Origin: Campylobacterota bacterium
GTDB taxonomy: Bacteria > Campylobacterota > Campylobacteria > Campylobacterales > Sulfurovaceae
Reading direction: 5' to 3'
DNA length: 64,000 nucleotides
Assembly (NCBI GenBank): GCA_003252535.1
Contig: QKDN01000043.1
Span: 1-64,000 of the forward strand
In this document: positions 24,312-32,502 of the stretch, one piece after another
How positions within the stretch are numbered: the stretch's first letter is position 1
Layout of the letters: each line of letters opens with the position of its first letter
Program-made: the position numbers and the translations under genes
The notes under the pieces: model-generated
Seen by the model: the letters and a program-made list of their open reading frames with translations, nothing else
Databases searched by the model: none
Told to the model about the DNA's origin: nothing

Positions 24312-27300
24312 CTACAACCTGCGATACTCGACATCGAGCTCGTCCTTGAGCTGGTTGAATATCTTCGTGGCAAGCCAGTCGATATCCATCTCATGAGCAT
24401 GGATGGTCTCGCTGAGGCTCTGCTCTATAGTGGTGATCTTCCGATGCAGGATCGTATCGACCTGCGTCTCGATGTACTTTTTCTCTTCGACCGCTCTTTC
24501 GCCGCTCTCTGTCGGAGCAGGTATGATATCGTTTTTTTCATCTGCTTGCAACTGACCGGGCAGGAGCAACTCTTTTTCAGCCGTTGCGGAGACATTTTTC
24601 CTGTCGATCCTCGGGATGGCGTTGAAGGTCATCCTGGAGGGATACCGCTCGCTCACTTCCCGCGCCCACCGGAGCTCGAGCTCTTTTGCAGTCACGGACT
24701 CCGACCCTCTGCTCACGGGTTGTGTAGCGCCACTACCGGTGAGCAGCCGATCCTTCCCCGATGTCAGGAATCTCTCCCTCAGTCTGATATTCTTTCCGGC
24801 AGCAGTGGCGGGGTGTACATGCGCCATACCGGTTTTCGAGACCACACCCGCTTTCGATCCCCCCGGTTCTTGCATCTGAGGTCTGATAACGGTCGATCGG
24901 TGTACGGAAACGGGGATCGAAGCGGGGTTCTCTTTTTCTATCTGCTTTCGTTTTGTCCTGAGTATCTCATCCGATAGGAGTTTGAAACGGTTGATCGTGA
25001 CGAACCGCTCCTGAAGTCTGATATTCTCCTCTGTACGGGTATCAAAGAGAGTTTGGACACTTCTTTTCTTTCTCTCAACGCTCTGAGTTTCTTTGAGGAG
25101 GGCTACTTTCTCCCTGAGGATGTCTTTTGTAAGGAGCAGGTTCTTATTCAGTGTGATAAACCTCTCCTGTAATCTGATATTCTCTTTGGCGGCAGAGGGG
25201 TGTATCGAGGTTGCGTGTGTTCGTTGCATATCGCCGGGTCTGATGACGATCGACTGATGCACCGAAGCGGGAAGCGTTGTAAATATTCCTTTGTCTATTT
25301 CGACAAGTCGGGGTTGGGTTTGTGCTATCTGCTCCAGTTTTGTCCTGAGTATCTCTTCAGAGAGGAGTTTGAAGCGGTTGAGTGTGACGAACCTGTCCTG
25401 AAGTCTGACACTCTCTATGGCTTTTGAGTCGAGCAGGATTTGGAGTTCACCTTTCTCATTAACGAGAATGTTTTTGCCGATCTCTTTGGTGACACGCTCT
25501 TTTCCTTTGAGCAGGGATACCTTCTCGTTGAGGATATTTTTTGTAAGAAGGAAACTCTTGTTGATCGTTGTAAATCTCTCCTGAAGATGGGTTTTCTCTT
25601 TGATCATTTCCAATGATGGTTGCAAGGTCTGGACAGAAGCTTTTTGAATAACACCAGTTTCTTTGAGCTGCGGTCTGATAATGATCGACTGATGCACGGA
25701 AGCAGGGAGTGTGGTGAAGATACCTTTTGCTACTTCTACAAATCTGGGGTGGGTTTGTACTATCTGCTCCAGTTTTGTCCTGAGTATCTCATCTGAGAGG
25801 AGCTTGAAGCGGTTGAGTGTGACGAACCTGTCCTGAAGTCTGATGTCGTCTCTCCTTTGTATCTCTGCAAGAGTCTGAAATTCGGTATACTTTTTGCCTG
25901 GCTGTTTTACTATGACTTTCTCATGTGATCGTGGTTCTCTGACAAAGATGCTTTTTTCGATCTCTTTTGTGACGCTCTCCTGTTCCCTAAGCAGGGCTAT
26001 CTTCTCTTCGAGGATATCTTTGGTAAGGAGCAGGTTTTTATTCAGTGCAATGAACCTCTCCTGTAATCTGATTTTCTCTTTTATTCTCGTATCATTGAAT
26101 CTTTGAATATTACCTCGACCCTGCTCCTGGGGTCTGATAACGATCGACTGATGCACCGAAGCGGGAAGCGTTGTGAAGATATCTTTCTCTATCTCGACAG
26201 GTTGGGGTCGGGTCTGTGTGATCTGCTCCAGTTTTGTCCTGAGTATCTCATCAGAGAGGAGTTTGAAGCGGTTAAGTGTGACGAATCTGTCCTGTAGCCT
26301 GACATCGTCTCTGCTTTGCGTCACTGTAAAAGTCTGAAATTCTGTGTACTCTTTGCCCGGTTGTTTTATCACGACCGTTTCATACTGTCGGGGTTCATTG
26401 ACAAGGATGCTTTTTCCGATCTCTTTGGTGATACTCTCTTTTTCTCTGAGCAGTGCTATCTTCTCTTTGAGGATATTTTTTGTAAGAAGGAAACTCTTAT
26501 TGATCGTTGTAAATCTGTCATGAAGACGGGTTTTCTCGCTGATCATTTCCGATGATGGTTGCAAGGTCTGGACAGGAGTTCTTTGCGTAACGCTTGCTTC
26601 TTTGACCTGAGGTTTGAGAACGATCGACTGATGTACCGAAGCGGGAAGCGTTGTAAAGATACCTTTTTCTATCTCGATGGGTTGGCGTCGGGTCTGAGTG
26701 ATCTGCTCCAGCTTCGTTCTCAGTATCTTTTCGGAGAGGAGTTTGAAGCGGTTGAGAGTTACGAATCTCTCATGAAGCCTGATATTGTCTCTCCTTTGTA
26801 TCTCTGTGAAAGTCTGAAACTCAGTATTCTCTTTGCCCGGTTGTTTTATCATGACCTTTTCATACGGTCGGGGTTCTTTGACAAAGATACTTTTTTCGAT
26901 CTCTCGAGTGACACGCTCTTTTTCTCTGAGCAGTGCTGTTTTCTCCCTGAGGATATCTTTGGTCAGGAGCAGGTTCCTGTTCAGTGCAATAAACCTCTCC
27001 TCCAGTTTGATCTTTTCTTTTGTTCCCGTATCATCGAATCTTTGAATATCACCGGGTTTGATAACGATGGACTGATGTATCGGTGTGGGGAGTGAAGTAA
27101 AGATACCTTTCTCTATCTCGACAGGTTGGAGTCGGGTCTGAGTGATCTGCTCCAGTTTTGTCCTGAGTATCTCTTCGGAGAGGAGTTTGAAGCGGTTGAG
27201 TGTTACGAATCTCTCGCTGAGTCCGGTATGCTCCCGGGCCGTTTGATCGTAGTATCTCCGGTCGTCACCTTGCTCCCTGCCCGGCTCTCTAACCACGATC

Positions 27301-27647
27301 CGCTCCCGGATAAGGGGCTCTTTGACAAGGATATTCTTCTCTACTTCAATGATCCTCGGTTTTTGCGGTTTGGGCCGGAGAGGCTGACGGGAGAGGGTGA
27401 TCCCGGGGAGGATGGTATGCCTCAGGGTACGGACGGCAGTATGTTTCCTGATGATATTGTGCTGCAAAAAGAGGTTGAGGAATCTGAGTTCCTGGTACGG
27501 ATAGTCCTGCGGGTTCGGATGGAACCTGTTGAGCGAGAACTTCCGTTTGTTGTAGAGCGTCAGGAAGAGCTCCCTGTTGCGGAGTATCCTCGTGACTATG
27601 GGGCTTTTGCCAAGGTTGATCGTCTTTTTGCGCAGCAGGAACTTCAT
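24312..27647 (-). CDS. 1,111-residue repeat protein of the CIS, candidate length ruler
   Basis: The start ATG 27647 overlaps the TGA of the upstream tube gene (ATGA), which rules out the longer frame to 27749. After a basic N-terminus (about 150 residues) come six rounds of two alternating blocks. Block A: FVTLNRFKLLS-EILRTKLEQI, then GIFTTLPASVHQSIV-RP. Block B: RLQERFIALNKNLLLTKDIL, then ALLREKES-TKEIEKSIFV and KQPGKEYTEFQT. The C-terminal 150 residues are unique (IETQVDTILHRKITTIEQSL). The protein is very rich in Arg, Lys, Gln and Glu, probably helical, with no membrane segment. It sits in the afp6 position, between the tube and Afp7-like genes; no other tape-measure candidate exists. If wholly helical it would span about 165 nm. 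A fibre or scaffold role is also possible. Confidence 0.75.
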   Translation of the reverse strand: MKFLLRKKTINLGKSPIVTRILRNRELFLTLYNKRKFSLNRFHPNPQDYPYQELRFLNLFLQHNIIRKHTAVRTLRHTILPGITLSRQPLRPKPQKPRIIEVEKNILVKEPLIRERIVVREPGREQGDDRRYYDQTAREHTGLSERFVTLNRFKLLSEEILRTKLEQITQTRLQPVEIEKGIFTSLPTPIHQSIVIKPGDIQRFDDTGTKEKIKLEERFIALNRNLLLTKDILREKTALLREKERVTREIEKSIFVKEPRPYEKVMIKQPGKENTEFQTFTEIQRRDNIRLHERFVTLNRFKLLSEKILRTKLEQITQTRRQPIEIEKGIFTTLPASVHQSIVLKPQVKEASVTQRTPVQTLQPSSEMISEKTRLHDRFTTINKSFLLTKNILKEKIALLREKESITKEIGKSILVNEPRQYETVVIKQPGKEYTEFQTFTVTQSRDDVRLQDRFVTLNRFKLLSDEILRTKLEQITQTRPQPVEIEKDIFTTLPASVHQSIVIRPQEQGRGNIQRFNDTRIKEKIRLQERFIALNKNLLLTKDILEEKIALLREQESVTKEIEKSIFVREPRSHEKVIVKQPGKKYTEFQTLAEIQRRDDIRLQDRFVTLNRFKLLSDEILRTKLEQIVQTHPRFVEVAKGIFTTLPASVHQSIIIRPQLKETGVIQKASVQTLQPSLEMIKEKTHLQERFTTINKSFLLTKNILNEKVSLLKGKERVTKEIGKNILVNEKGELQILLDSKAIESVRLQDRFVTLNRFKLLSEEILRTKLEQIAQTQPRLVEIDKGIFTTLPASVHQSIVIRPGDMQRTHATSIHPSAAKENIRLQERFITLNKNLLLTKDILREKVALLKETQSVERKKRSVQTLFDTRTEENIRLQERFVTINRFKLLSDEILRTKRKQIEKENPASIPVSVHRSTVIRPQMQEPGGSKAGVVSKTGMAHVHPATAAGKNIRLRERFLTSGKDRLLTGSGATQPVSRGSESVTAKELELRWAREVSERYPSRMTFNAIPRIDRKNVSATAEKELLLPGQLQADEKNDIIPAPTESGERAVEEKKYIETQVDTILHRKITTIEQSLSETIHAHEMDIDWLATKIFNQLKDELDVEYRRL
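24740..27225 (-). repeat. Six degenerate intragenic tandem repeats
   Basis: The block A core (GAGTTTGAAGCGGTTGA on the plus strand) recurs near 24975, 25356, 25796, 26255, 26735 and 27179. The spacing is 381, 440, 459, 480 and 444 bp, so units are similar but not fixed in length. Central units are most alike and terminal ones most diverged. Confidence 0.85.
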
Positions 27648-28249
27648 GAGAGGAACCGCTTGACTTGTTTGACCGAGAGGGTCAGTTTCTCTACGACGAC
27701 CTCCGATGAAGTCGAGCCGAGGGCTCCGAACTCCAGTTTGACAGGCCACACCTTGGTGAAGTGGAGGAAGAACGGTTTGGTATTGGGTCTGGGGTAGAAC
27801 GCGATCATCATGGCGAACTTCCCTTTGTGATACTCCTCTTTGTCATTGGTGATATAGTTGCGCAGTACCTCGATCGTGGTTGACTTCAGCAGGCCGCGCG
27901 AGAGGGTGATCTGTTCGGCTGAAGTACCGTCTGGGAACATATGCTTGAACTCGTTCTGTCCCCCCTCTTTGTAGTCTTTGACCTCCGTAGTATTGGAGGC
28001 TTCGCTGATGGCGCTGAAACGGAGTTCTGCATTCATATTGGAGAATTTCCCCGATGCCGATACATTTTCGGTGATCTTCTTGGCGCCGCTGACATTGGTC
28101 ACACTGTCGATACTCAGGAAGAAGACCCTGTACTGGTACGAGAGTACTGCGGCGACATCCTTGCTGCTCTTTTTCCATGCAGAGGAGTGGTACGGTTTGC
28201 CTTTTTTGGAAGTGGTGTTATTACTCTTGCCACCGCTTTGACTAGCCAT
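27644..28249 (-). CDS. Tail tube-like protein (Afp5-type, gp19 family)
   Basis: A 201-residue gp19-like tube protein. The N-terminus is Ser/Lys-rich and disordered (residues 1-30). The tube fold begins near YQYRVFFLSID and ends with the family pattern VWPVKLEFGALGSTSSEVVVEKLTLSVKQVKRF. Compared with the main tube protein (29875) it is longer, as expected for an Afp5-type initiator ring at the baseplate. It is coupled by ATGA overlap to the repeat-protein gene. Confidence 0.85.
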   Translation of the reverse strand: MASQSGGKSNNTTSKKGKPYHSSAWKKSSKDVAAVLSYQYRVFFLSIDSVTNVSGAKKITENVSASGKFSNMNAELRFSAISEASNTTEVKDYKEGGQNEFKHMFPDGTSAEQITLSRGLLKSTTIEVLRNYITNDKEEYHKGKFAMMIAFYPRPNTKPFFLHFTKVWPVKLEFGALGSTSSEVVVEKLTLSVKQVKRFLS

Positions 28250-28263
28250 TGTTTCTCTCCCGC

Positions 28264-29325
28264 CTAGATAGTTTGGATTCTGATCTCTTCATTTTCGACC
28301 TTCTCGAGCCTGATCCTGATATATTCGAGCGCAGCCGAAAACCCGAGGGCGATCTCTATGACGATCCTGTCACCCTCTTCGTATTCGTCGGTCGCCGGAT
28401 TCACCTCGTATCCGCTCAGTGCGCCGAGCTCGACGAGCTTTTCGAGCAGCAGTGTGACGAGGAACTGTATCTTCGCCTCGAGGATCACATCGTTGGGTTC
28501 GAAGATGAACATCTTGGAAATCCTCCGGAGCTTCCGTTTGACGAGCTTGAGCACACGCAGTTCGTTGAGGGTATCGACATTGTGGTCGAAGGTCTTGATC
28601 CCCCAGAGCCTCACGCCGCGGTGGGGGATGTTCAGGACGGGGTTGATCCTTTTGGCAACCTGTTCGGCGGCTTCGTATTCGTCGAGCACTTCGTTCGTAT
28701 CCTGTGTATTGACAAGCTCCCTGTTGGCGATGGAGCGGAAGAACTCCGAGCCGTTCCCCATCTTCGAGAGGAGGGCGGCGGCGTAGACGGAAGGGGGGAG
28801 GAGGTACCCCCTGCTGTCGATGATCCACGGATGGTAGATCACCGTCCTGCCGATGAGGTCGAGGTAGCTCTCCTCGAAGTCCCTGCCGATATCGCTCAGC
28901 GATATCCGGTCGGACCTCTCGCAGTAGTCGTTGATGATCCTTTGCACCTGGATGATCTCCCTCGCGGTGAGGGAGGTATCGTAGAGGTTGACCGCTGCGA
29001 CCACTTCCACATCTATCAACCTGTCGCATTCGCCGGTGAGAAAGCTGCCGAAGGCATTGAGATCGAGTACGCTTCCGGGGCGGTAGATCAGGATATAGAG
29101 GAGGTCGCCTCCATTTTTAAAAAATGTATCGACGCAATTTCTTAAAAATAGATGACCCTCAAGCTCTTTGATCTTCAGGAGGTCGGCAGGGCGGGTGAGT
29201 GGAAACGCCCTGCCCGAAGGAAGATCGGCGGCAAAATAGAGAAAGAGGGTTGAAAAGTCGCCGTCATACGATCCGCTCTTCTCTCTATAATGCTCGATAG
29301 TGACACCCGGGAGTGTATGGTTCAT
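28264..29325 (-). CDS. Second tail sheath protein (Afp3/Afp4-like)
   Basis: A 353-residue sheath paralogue. It starts HTLPGVTIEHY, has ILIYRPGSVLDLN, YHPWIIDSRGYLLPPSVYAAALLSKM and, near the C-terminus, IPHRGVRLWGIKTFDHN and FEPNDVILEAKIQFLVTLLLEKL, matching sheath domain patterns (compare WGARTT and FEPND in the main sheath). It is shorter than the main sheath. eCIS often have two or three sheath types, with the minor one at the baseplate or cap. Its ATG is one base after the stop of the DUF6760-like gene. Confidence 0.88.
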   Translation of the reverse strand: MNHTLPGVTIEHYREKSGSYDGDFSTLFLYFAADLPSGRAFPLTRPADLLKIKELEGHLFLRNCVDTFFKNGGDLLYILIYRPGSVLDLNAFGSFLTGECDRLIDVEVVAAVNLYDTSLTAREIIQVQRIINDYCERSDRISLSDIGRDFEESYLDLIGRTVIYHPWIIDSRGYLLPPSVYAAALLSKMGNGSEFFRSIANRELVNTQDTNEVLDEYEAAEQVAKRINPVLNIPHRGVRLWGIKTFDHNVDTLNELRVLKLVKRKLRRISKMFIFEPNDVILEAKIQFLVTLLLEKLVELGALSGYEVNPATDEYEEGDRIVIEIALGFSAALEYIRIRLEKVENEEIRIQTI

Positions 29326-29326
29326 G

Positions 29327-29488
29327 CTAGCCGCCTTTATTGATCTTTTCGTTGATCTCTGATATCCCTTTCGCCCATTCTCTCCGTTCTCTGTGAGTCA
29401 TATCGAAGATCTGGTCTTTGGACCAGTGGAAATAGTACGCGATAAAAGAGACCTCTTCTTTGAGATTTTCATGAGGATAGACGGCTAT
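29327..29488 (-). CDS. DUF6760-like small tail-assembly protein without a usual start codon
   Basis: The frame encodes ENLKEEVSFIAYYFHWSKDQ, then IFDMTHRERREWAKGISEIN, close to the DUF6760 pattern (YEEVAFIAYHFHW...EHRERRRWV..I..IN) of proteins encoded after tail-assembly chaperones. It is open from 29506, just after a TGA at 29509-29507, to TAG 29329-29327, but has no ATG, GTG or TTG before the conserved part. The first usable codon in the given coordinates is ATA. It lies in the -1 frame of the upstream chaperone gene, so it may be expressed by -1 frameshifting as a C-terminal extension. A sequence error is also possible. Confidence 0.65.
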   Translation of the reverse strand: MAVYPHENLKEEVSFIAYYFHWSKDQIFDMTHRERREWAKGISEINEKINKGG

Positions 29489-29856
29489 CCTCTTTGGTAC
29501 AAAACCTCATCTAATCCTATCTCGAACTCCGAGTCGCAATGGGGGCACTTGATATGCACCGTATTGCTCTCTTCGGAGTTGATCTTTTGATAAAACCTCT
29601 GGAGATAATCCAGATCGGCCGAGAACAGCTTCTCGATGGTCGCCGTATCGATGTTCTTGAGATCGCCCAGCTTGGTGATCACCCTTGAGAGGAGGATGAT
29701 CGTCATGTACGATTCGTTGTTCTTGACGCGGTAGTCCTGCAGAGGGGCGATCTCGTCCTTGGCTGTGGCCAGTCGCATGATCCCCTTCTTGTGCAGGTTG
29801 CCGTCCTTGTCCAGGTACCCTTTGGGGAGTACGAATTCAAATTCCGTTTGAAACAT
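29485..29856 (-). CDS. Phage-type tail assembly chaperone of the CIS
   Basis: A 123-residue protein typical of eCIS loci: LPKGYLDKDGNLHKKGIMRLATAKDE, a central helical part (VITKLGDL, LFSADLDYLQRFYQKIN) and a C-terminal half zinc-ribbon HIKCPHCDSEFEIG. It is presumed to assist tube or tape-measure assembly and is probably absent from the final particle. The gene overlaps the DUF6760-like frame. It is 18 bp downstream of the main tube gene. Confidence 0.75.
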   Translation of the reverse strand: MFQTEFEFVLPKGYLDKDGNLHKKGIMRLATAKDEIAPLQDYRVKNNESYMTIILLSRVITKLGDLKNIDTATIEKLFSADLDYLQRFYQKINSEESNTVHIKCPHCDSEFEIGLDEVLYQRG

Positions 29857-29874
29857 TACTTCTCAATCCTCCTA

Positions 29875-30318
29875 TTAATCGGCTACATCGAGGGCTTCGA
29901 TGACGAACTCGACCTCTTCCATCGCAAGCTCGTTGGCGGAACCGTCAAGGTCGGAAGTCCTGTAGGCGCACGGCCATGCCTCGAAGAGGGTATAGGTCTT
30001 GTGCGGTTCGCCCGCATCGTCGAGGAGGTTGATCGTGACGGTCTTTCGCTCGATCTCCCTCGACTGGTCGTTGATCGATTTGCACCACTCGTAGAGGTCG
30101 ATCCCTGCGGCAATACCTCTTTTGAAGGTGATGTTCTCGTACTTCGTGATACCGGGGATCTTCTTGACCGTGGTATTGATGCCGTCACCTTCAAAATATT
30201 CGATGACTTCTGTCTCCATCTTCAGACCGGTGATCTCTTTGAATCCGGCTACTTCGATACCGTCGATTTCCATTCTAAAGTTAAATCCGACAAACGGGTC
30301 TCTTCTTTCATCAGCCAT
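29875..30318 (-). CDS. Main inner tube protein (Afp1-like, gp19 family)
   Basis: A 147-residue tube protein: DPFVGFNFRMEIDGIEVAGFKEITGL at the start, YFEGDGINTTVKKIPGITKYENITFKRG in the middle, and ELAMEEVEFVIEAL at the end, all family features. It polymerises into the rigid tube that carries effectors. A ribosome site (GGAAG) precedes the ATG. It lies 40 bp after the main sheath gene; a moderately strong intergenic gap is usual between sheath and tube genes. Confidence 0.95.
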   Translation of the reverse strand: MADERRDPFVGFNFRMEIDGIEVAGFKEITGLKMETEVIEYFEGDGINTTVKKIPGITKYENITFKRGIAAGIDLYEWCKSINDQSREIERKTVTINLLDDAGEPHKTYTLFEAWPCAYRTSDLDGSANELAMEEVEFVIEALDVAD

Positions 30319-30358
30319 TGTATCTTCCTTTCTTTTCTATTTTGTCCGGTATGTCGGC

Positions 30359-31750
30359 TTATTCTTGCGGAGCTTTCTGCGCTATCTTGAATACGATGAA
30401 TTCGGCGGGTTTGACAGGCGCTACGCCGATCTCTACCGTAACGATCCCTGCATCGATGTTCTCCTGCGGGTTCGTCGACGAATCACACTTGACGAAGAAC
30501 GCCTGGTCTATCGTCGCACCTGCGAACGCCCCAGCCTTGTAGAGCCTGCTGAGGAAGGCGACGGTATTTCGCTTGAGCGCACTCCAGAGGATCGCGTCGT
30601 TGGGTTCGAACACCGCCCATTTGCTTCCCATCTCGATCGTTTTTTCGATCATATTGAAGAGTCTTCTGACATTGATGTATCTCCATTCGGGATCGATCAT
30701 CGATACGGTGGTTCTCGCACCCCATACGGTGATACCGATATCGGAGAAATCACGGATGACATTGATACCGTTCATATTGAGCGACTCCTGCTCGGTATCG
30801 CTGATGGTGTAGGCGAGGCTGGTAGCGAGCCTGACCGTTTCGTTCGCCGGGGCTTTGAAGACGCCTCTTTCGTTGTCGACCCTCGCGTAGACGCCTGCGA
30901 CAAAGCCGCTCGGTGCGACGAGCTTGTTGGCATCGATCGAAGGATCGTAGGTATTGACCCACGGGAAGTAGATCGCCGCCTGCTTCGAAGCAGACTTGGC
31001 ACTGAGACCAGAGAGACCGTTGAGATCGGCGCTGAGGCCGAAGTCCTTGAGCCCCTCGAGGGTCAGGGGTGCGTCGAGGATGGTGAAGATATTGGCCGCT
31101 TCGGCGAAGGCGAGCATCTCCTGCTGTACTGCCGGGGAGGTCACGCCGGGAGCTACCAGGATAGCCACTTCGCCGACATCCTTGAAGCACTTCATCCCTG
31201 TTCTTTTGTTCGGTCCGCCGTCATTGCCGATGAGCTCTTTGGTGATGTTTTTCTTGGGAGCCGAGAGGTCGGCGATCTGTTTGGAGAGATCATCCACTTT
31301 TTTGTCGGCTGCCTCTTTTTCCTTGTCCTTGGCCCTGGAGGCTGCGTCTTTGGCTTTGGCCAGTTCATCCTTGAGGGAGTTTACCTTCTCTGTATTGTCT
31401 TCGAAGTTGTTGACGCTGACGATATAGCATTTCGCACCGCCGTTCGCGAAGAAGGTGTAGACACCCCAGTCGAGATCGCTGACCTTGTCAAAAGGCACCT
31501 CTTCTTTGACCACATTCCCGTCGATATCCTTCTCCACCGTACCGCGGGGAGTCATCTTGTCGGCGATCGTGTAACCGATAAACTTGTCAAAGTACTGGTT
31601 CCATGAGGTCACCATGACGGGTTGGTTGAGAGGACCTTTGCGTGATTCCCCCAAAAATCCAACGATGTGCGTTGGAGCTGCAGTCATCGGTTTGATACCG
31701 CTTGAGACCTCTTCTACATAGACACCGGGCGTAAAGTATTCAACAGCCAT
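30359..31750 (-). CDS. Main tail sheath protein (Afp2-like)
   Basis: A 463-residue sheath protein: FTPGVYVEEVSSGIKPM at the start, the insertion domain, LVAPSGFVAGVYARVDNERGVFKAPANE and WGARTT, and the C-terminal FEPNDAILWSALKRNTVAFLSRLYKAGAFAG with GVAPVKPAEFIVF. A Lys/Ala-rich coiled-coil insertion (about residues 125-165, KDAASRAKDKEKEAADKK) is present on the variable outer domain. ATG 31750 is chosen because AGGAG lies six bases upstream; ATG 31756 touches that site. First gene of the long leftward series. Confidence 0.95.
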   Translation of the reverse strand: MAVEYFTPGVYVEEVSSGIKPMTAAPTHIVGFLGESRKGPLNQPVMVTSWNQYFDKFIGYTIADKMTPRGTVEKDIDGNVVKEEVPFDKVSDLDWGVYTFFANGGAKCYIVSVNNFEDNTEKVNSLKDELAKAKDAASRAKDKEKEAADKKVDDLSKQIADLSAPKKNITKELIGNDGGPNKRTGMKCFKDVGEVAILVAPGVTSPAVQQEMLAFAEAANIFTILDAPLTLEGLKDFGLSADLNGLSGLSAKSASKQAAIYFPWVNTYDPSIDANKLVAPSGFVAGVYARVDNERGVFKAPANETVRLATSLAYTISDTEQESLNMNGINVIRDFSDIGITVWGARTTVSMIDPEWRYINVRRLFNMIEKTIEMGSKWAVFEPNDAILWSALKRNTVAFLSRLYKAGAFAGATIDQAFFVKCDSSTNPQENIDAGIVTVEIGVAPVKPAEFIVFKIAQKAPQE

Positions 31751-32042
31751 CTTCATCTCCTGTTCAAAATTAATATTACATTGAAGTAATATCAAGGAGA
31801 TAGACCTATCTGCCTAATATTGCTTCCCCAAATGCAGACTTCCGTACCTTCGATTATAGGGGAATAAATATTAAATTACATTAAACAAACACAAAATGAT
31901 TACTTATCAGTAGAAGATCAGAATCTTTATGAGAATATGTGACATATTTTAGATATCGGTATGGAAGTTATGTTAAAATAAATCGTAATAGAAATATCAG
32001 AATATAAAAATATATTATAAACCTAATGGCAAAGGCAGAGGG
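31751..32042. promoter_or_regulatory. AT-rich divergent promoter region of the CIS locus
   Basis: This 292-bp gap separates the leftward structural series from the rightward chaperone/effector genes. It is much more AT-rich than the flanking genes, contains no ORF of note, and has AT-rich -10-like boxes toward both sides (for example TATAAA near 32017). It must hold the promoters of both directions. Exact promoters could not be assigned by eye. Confidence 0.55.
31773..31792. promoter_or_regulatory. 20-bp dyad, candidate operator upstream of the sheath gene
   Basis: ATATTAC (31773-31779) and GTAATAT (31786-31792) are perfect inverted 7-mers separated by six bases. The dyad ends 23 bp from the sheath start codon and lies in the leader or promoter of the CIS operon. 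Either a regulator binding site or an mRNA hairpin is possible. No regulator gene is next to it. Confidence 0.45.
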
Positions 32043-32477
32043 ATGGCAAAAGAACTGGAACAGATACGGGAGCTGCTGGAGTCCGGCGGCTGTGTAGTAG
32101 AGAGCGAATCGCTCCTCACTTCAGATATGTTGCACATCACCGCAGTCGATGGCGAGGAGCTCCCCTATACGCTGGCGGTCGGCATATACCCCGACGACGA
32201 GGAGGGCGATGAGACGCTGTTCATCCAGTTCTATTTTCAGTACAGTACCCTGATCGACGGCGAGACGATAGGCAACTTGGTCTCCGATATCGCGAGTACC
32301 AACAGACTGCTGCCTCTGGGGCATTTCAATATCGTCCCCGATGAGCAGTACATATATTTCAAGTATGTGCTGGTCTCCACAAAGGAGCGGATCGAGCAGG
32401 CGGTACTGGCCGATGTGTTGCATATCATTGTCTATGTGATGGAAGAGATGCGTCCGTCAGGGACGGAAAGCCTATAG
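32043..32477 (+). CDS. YbjN/T3SS-chaperone-like acidic protein
   Basis: A 144-residue acidic protein with the alternating helix-strand look of the YbjN/type III chaperone-like fold: a long N-terminal helix (ELEQIRELLESGG), strands LPYTLAVGIYPDDEE and LFIQFYFQYST, then GHFNIVPDEQYIYFKYVLVS and a C-terminal helix. It is placed directly before the first DUF4157 effector gene (25 bp gap). I infer an effector chaperone, as type III chaperones share this fold, but the evidence is positional. ATG 32043 follows GCAGAGGG. Confidence 0.55.
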   Translation: MAKELEQIRELLESGGCVVESESLLTSDMLHITAVDGEELPYTLAVGIYPDDEEGDETLFIQFYFQYSTLIDGETIGNLVSDIASTNRLLPLGHFNIVPDEQYIYFKYVLVSTKERIEQAVLADVLHIIVYVMEEMRPSGTESL

Positions 32478-32502
32478 CCTGACGGCAGAAGGAGGGTCGA
32501 TC

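Noticed and set aside
24312-27647. CRISPR-like or satellite array
   Set aside because: The repeats are long, degenerate, translated in one frame and part of a single coding sequence; no short direct repeats with unique spacers exist anywhere in the window.
17776-31750. Prophage interpretation of the tail genes
   Set aside because: There are no capsid, portal, terminase, lysis or integrase genes, while AAA+ ATPase, DUF4255 and DUF4157 genes that mark CIS loci are present.
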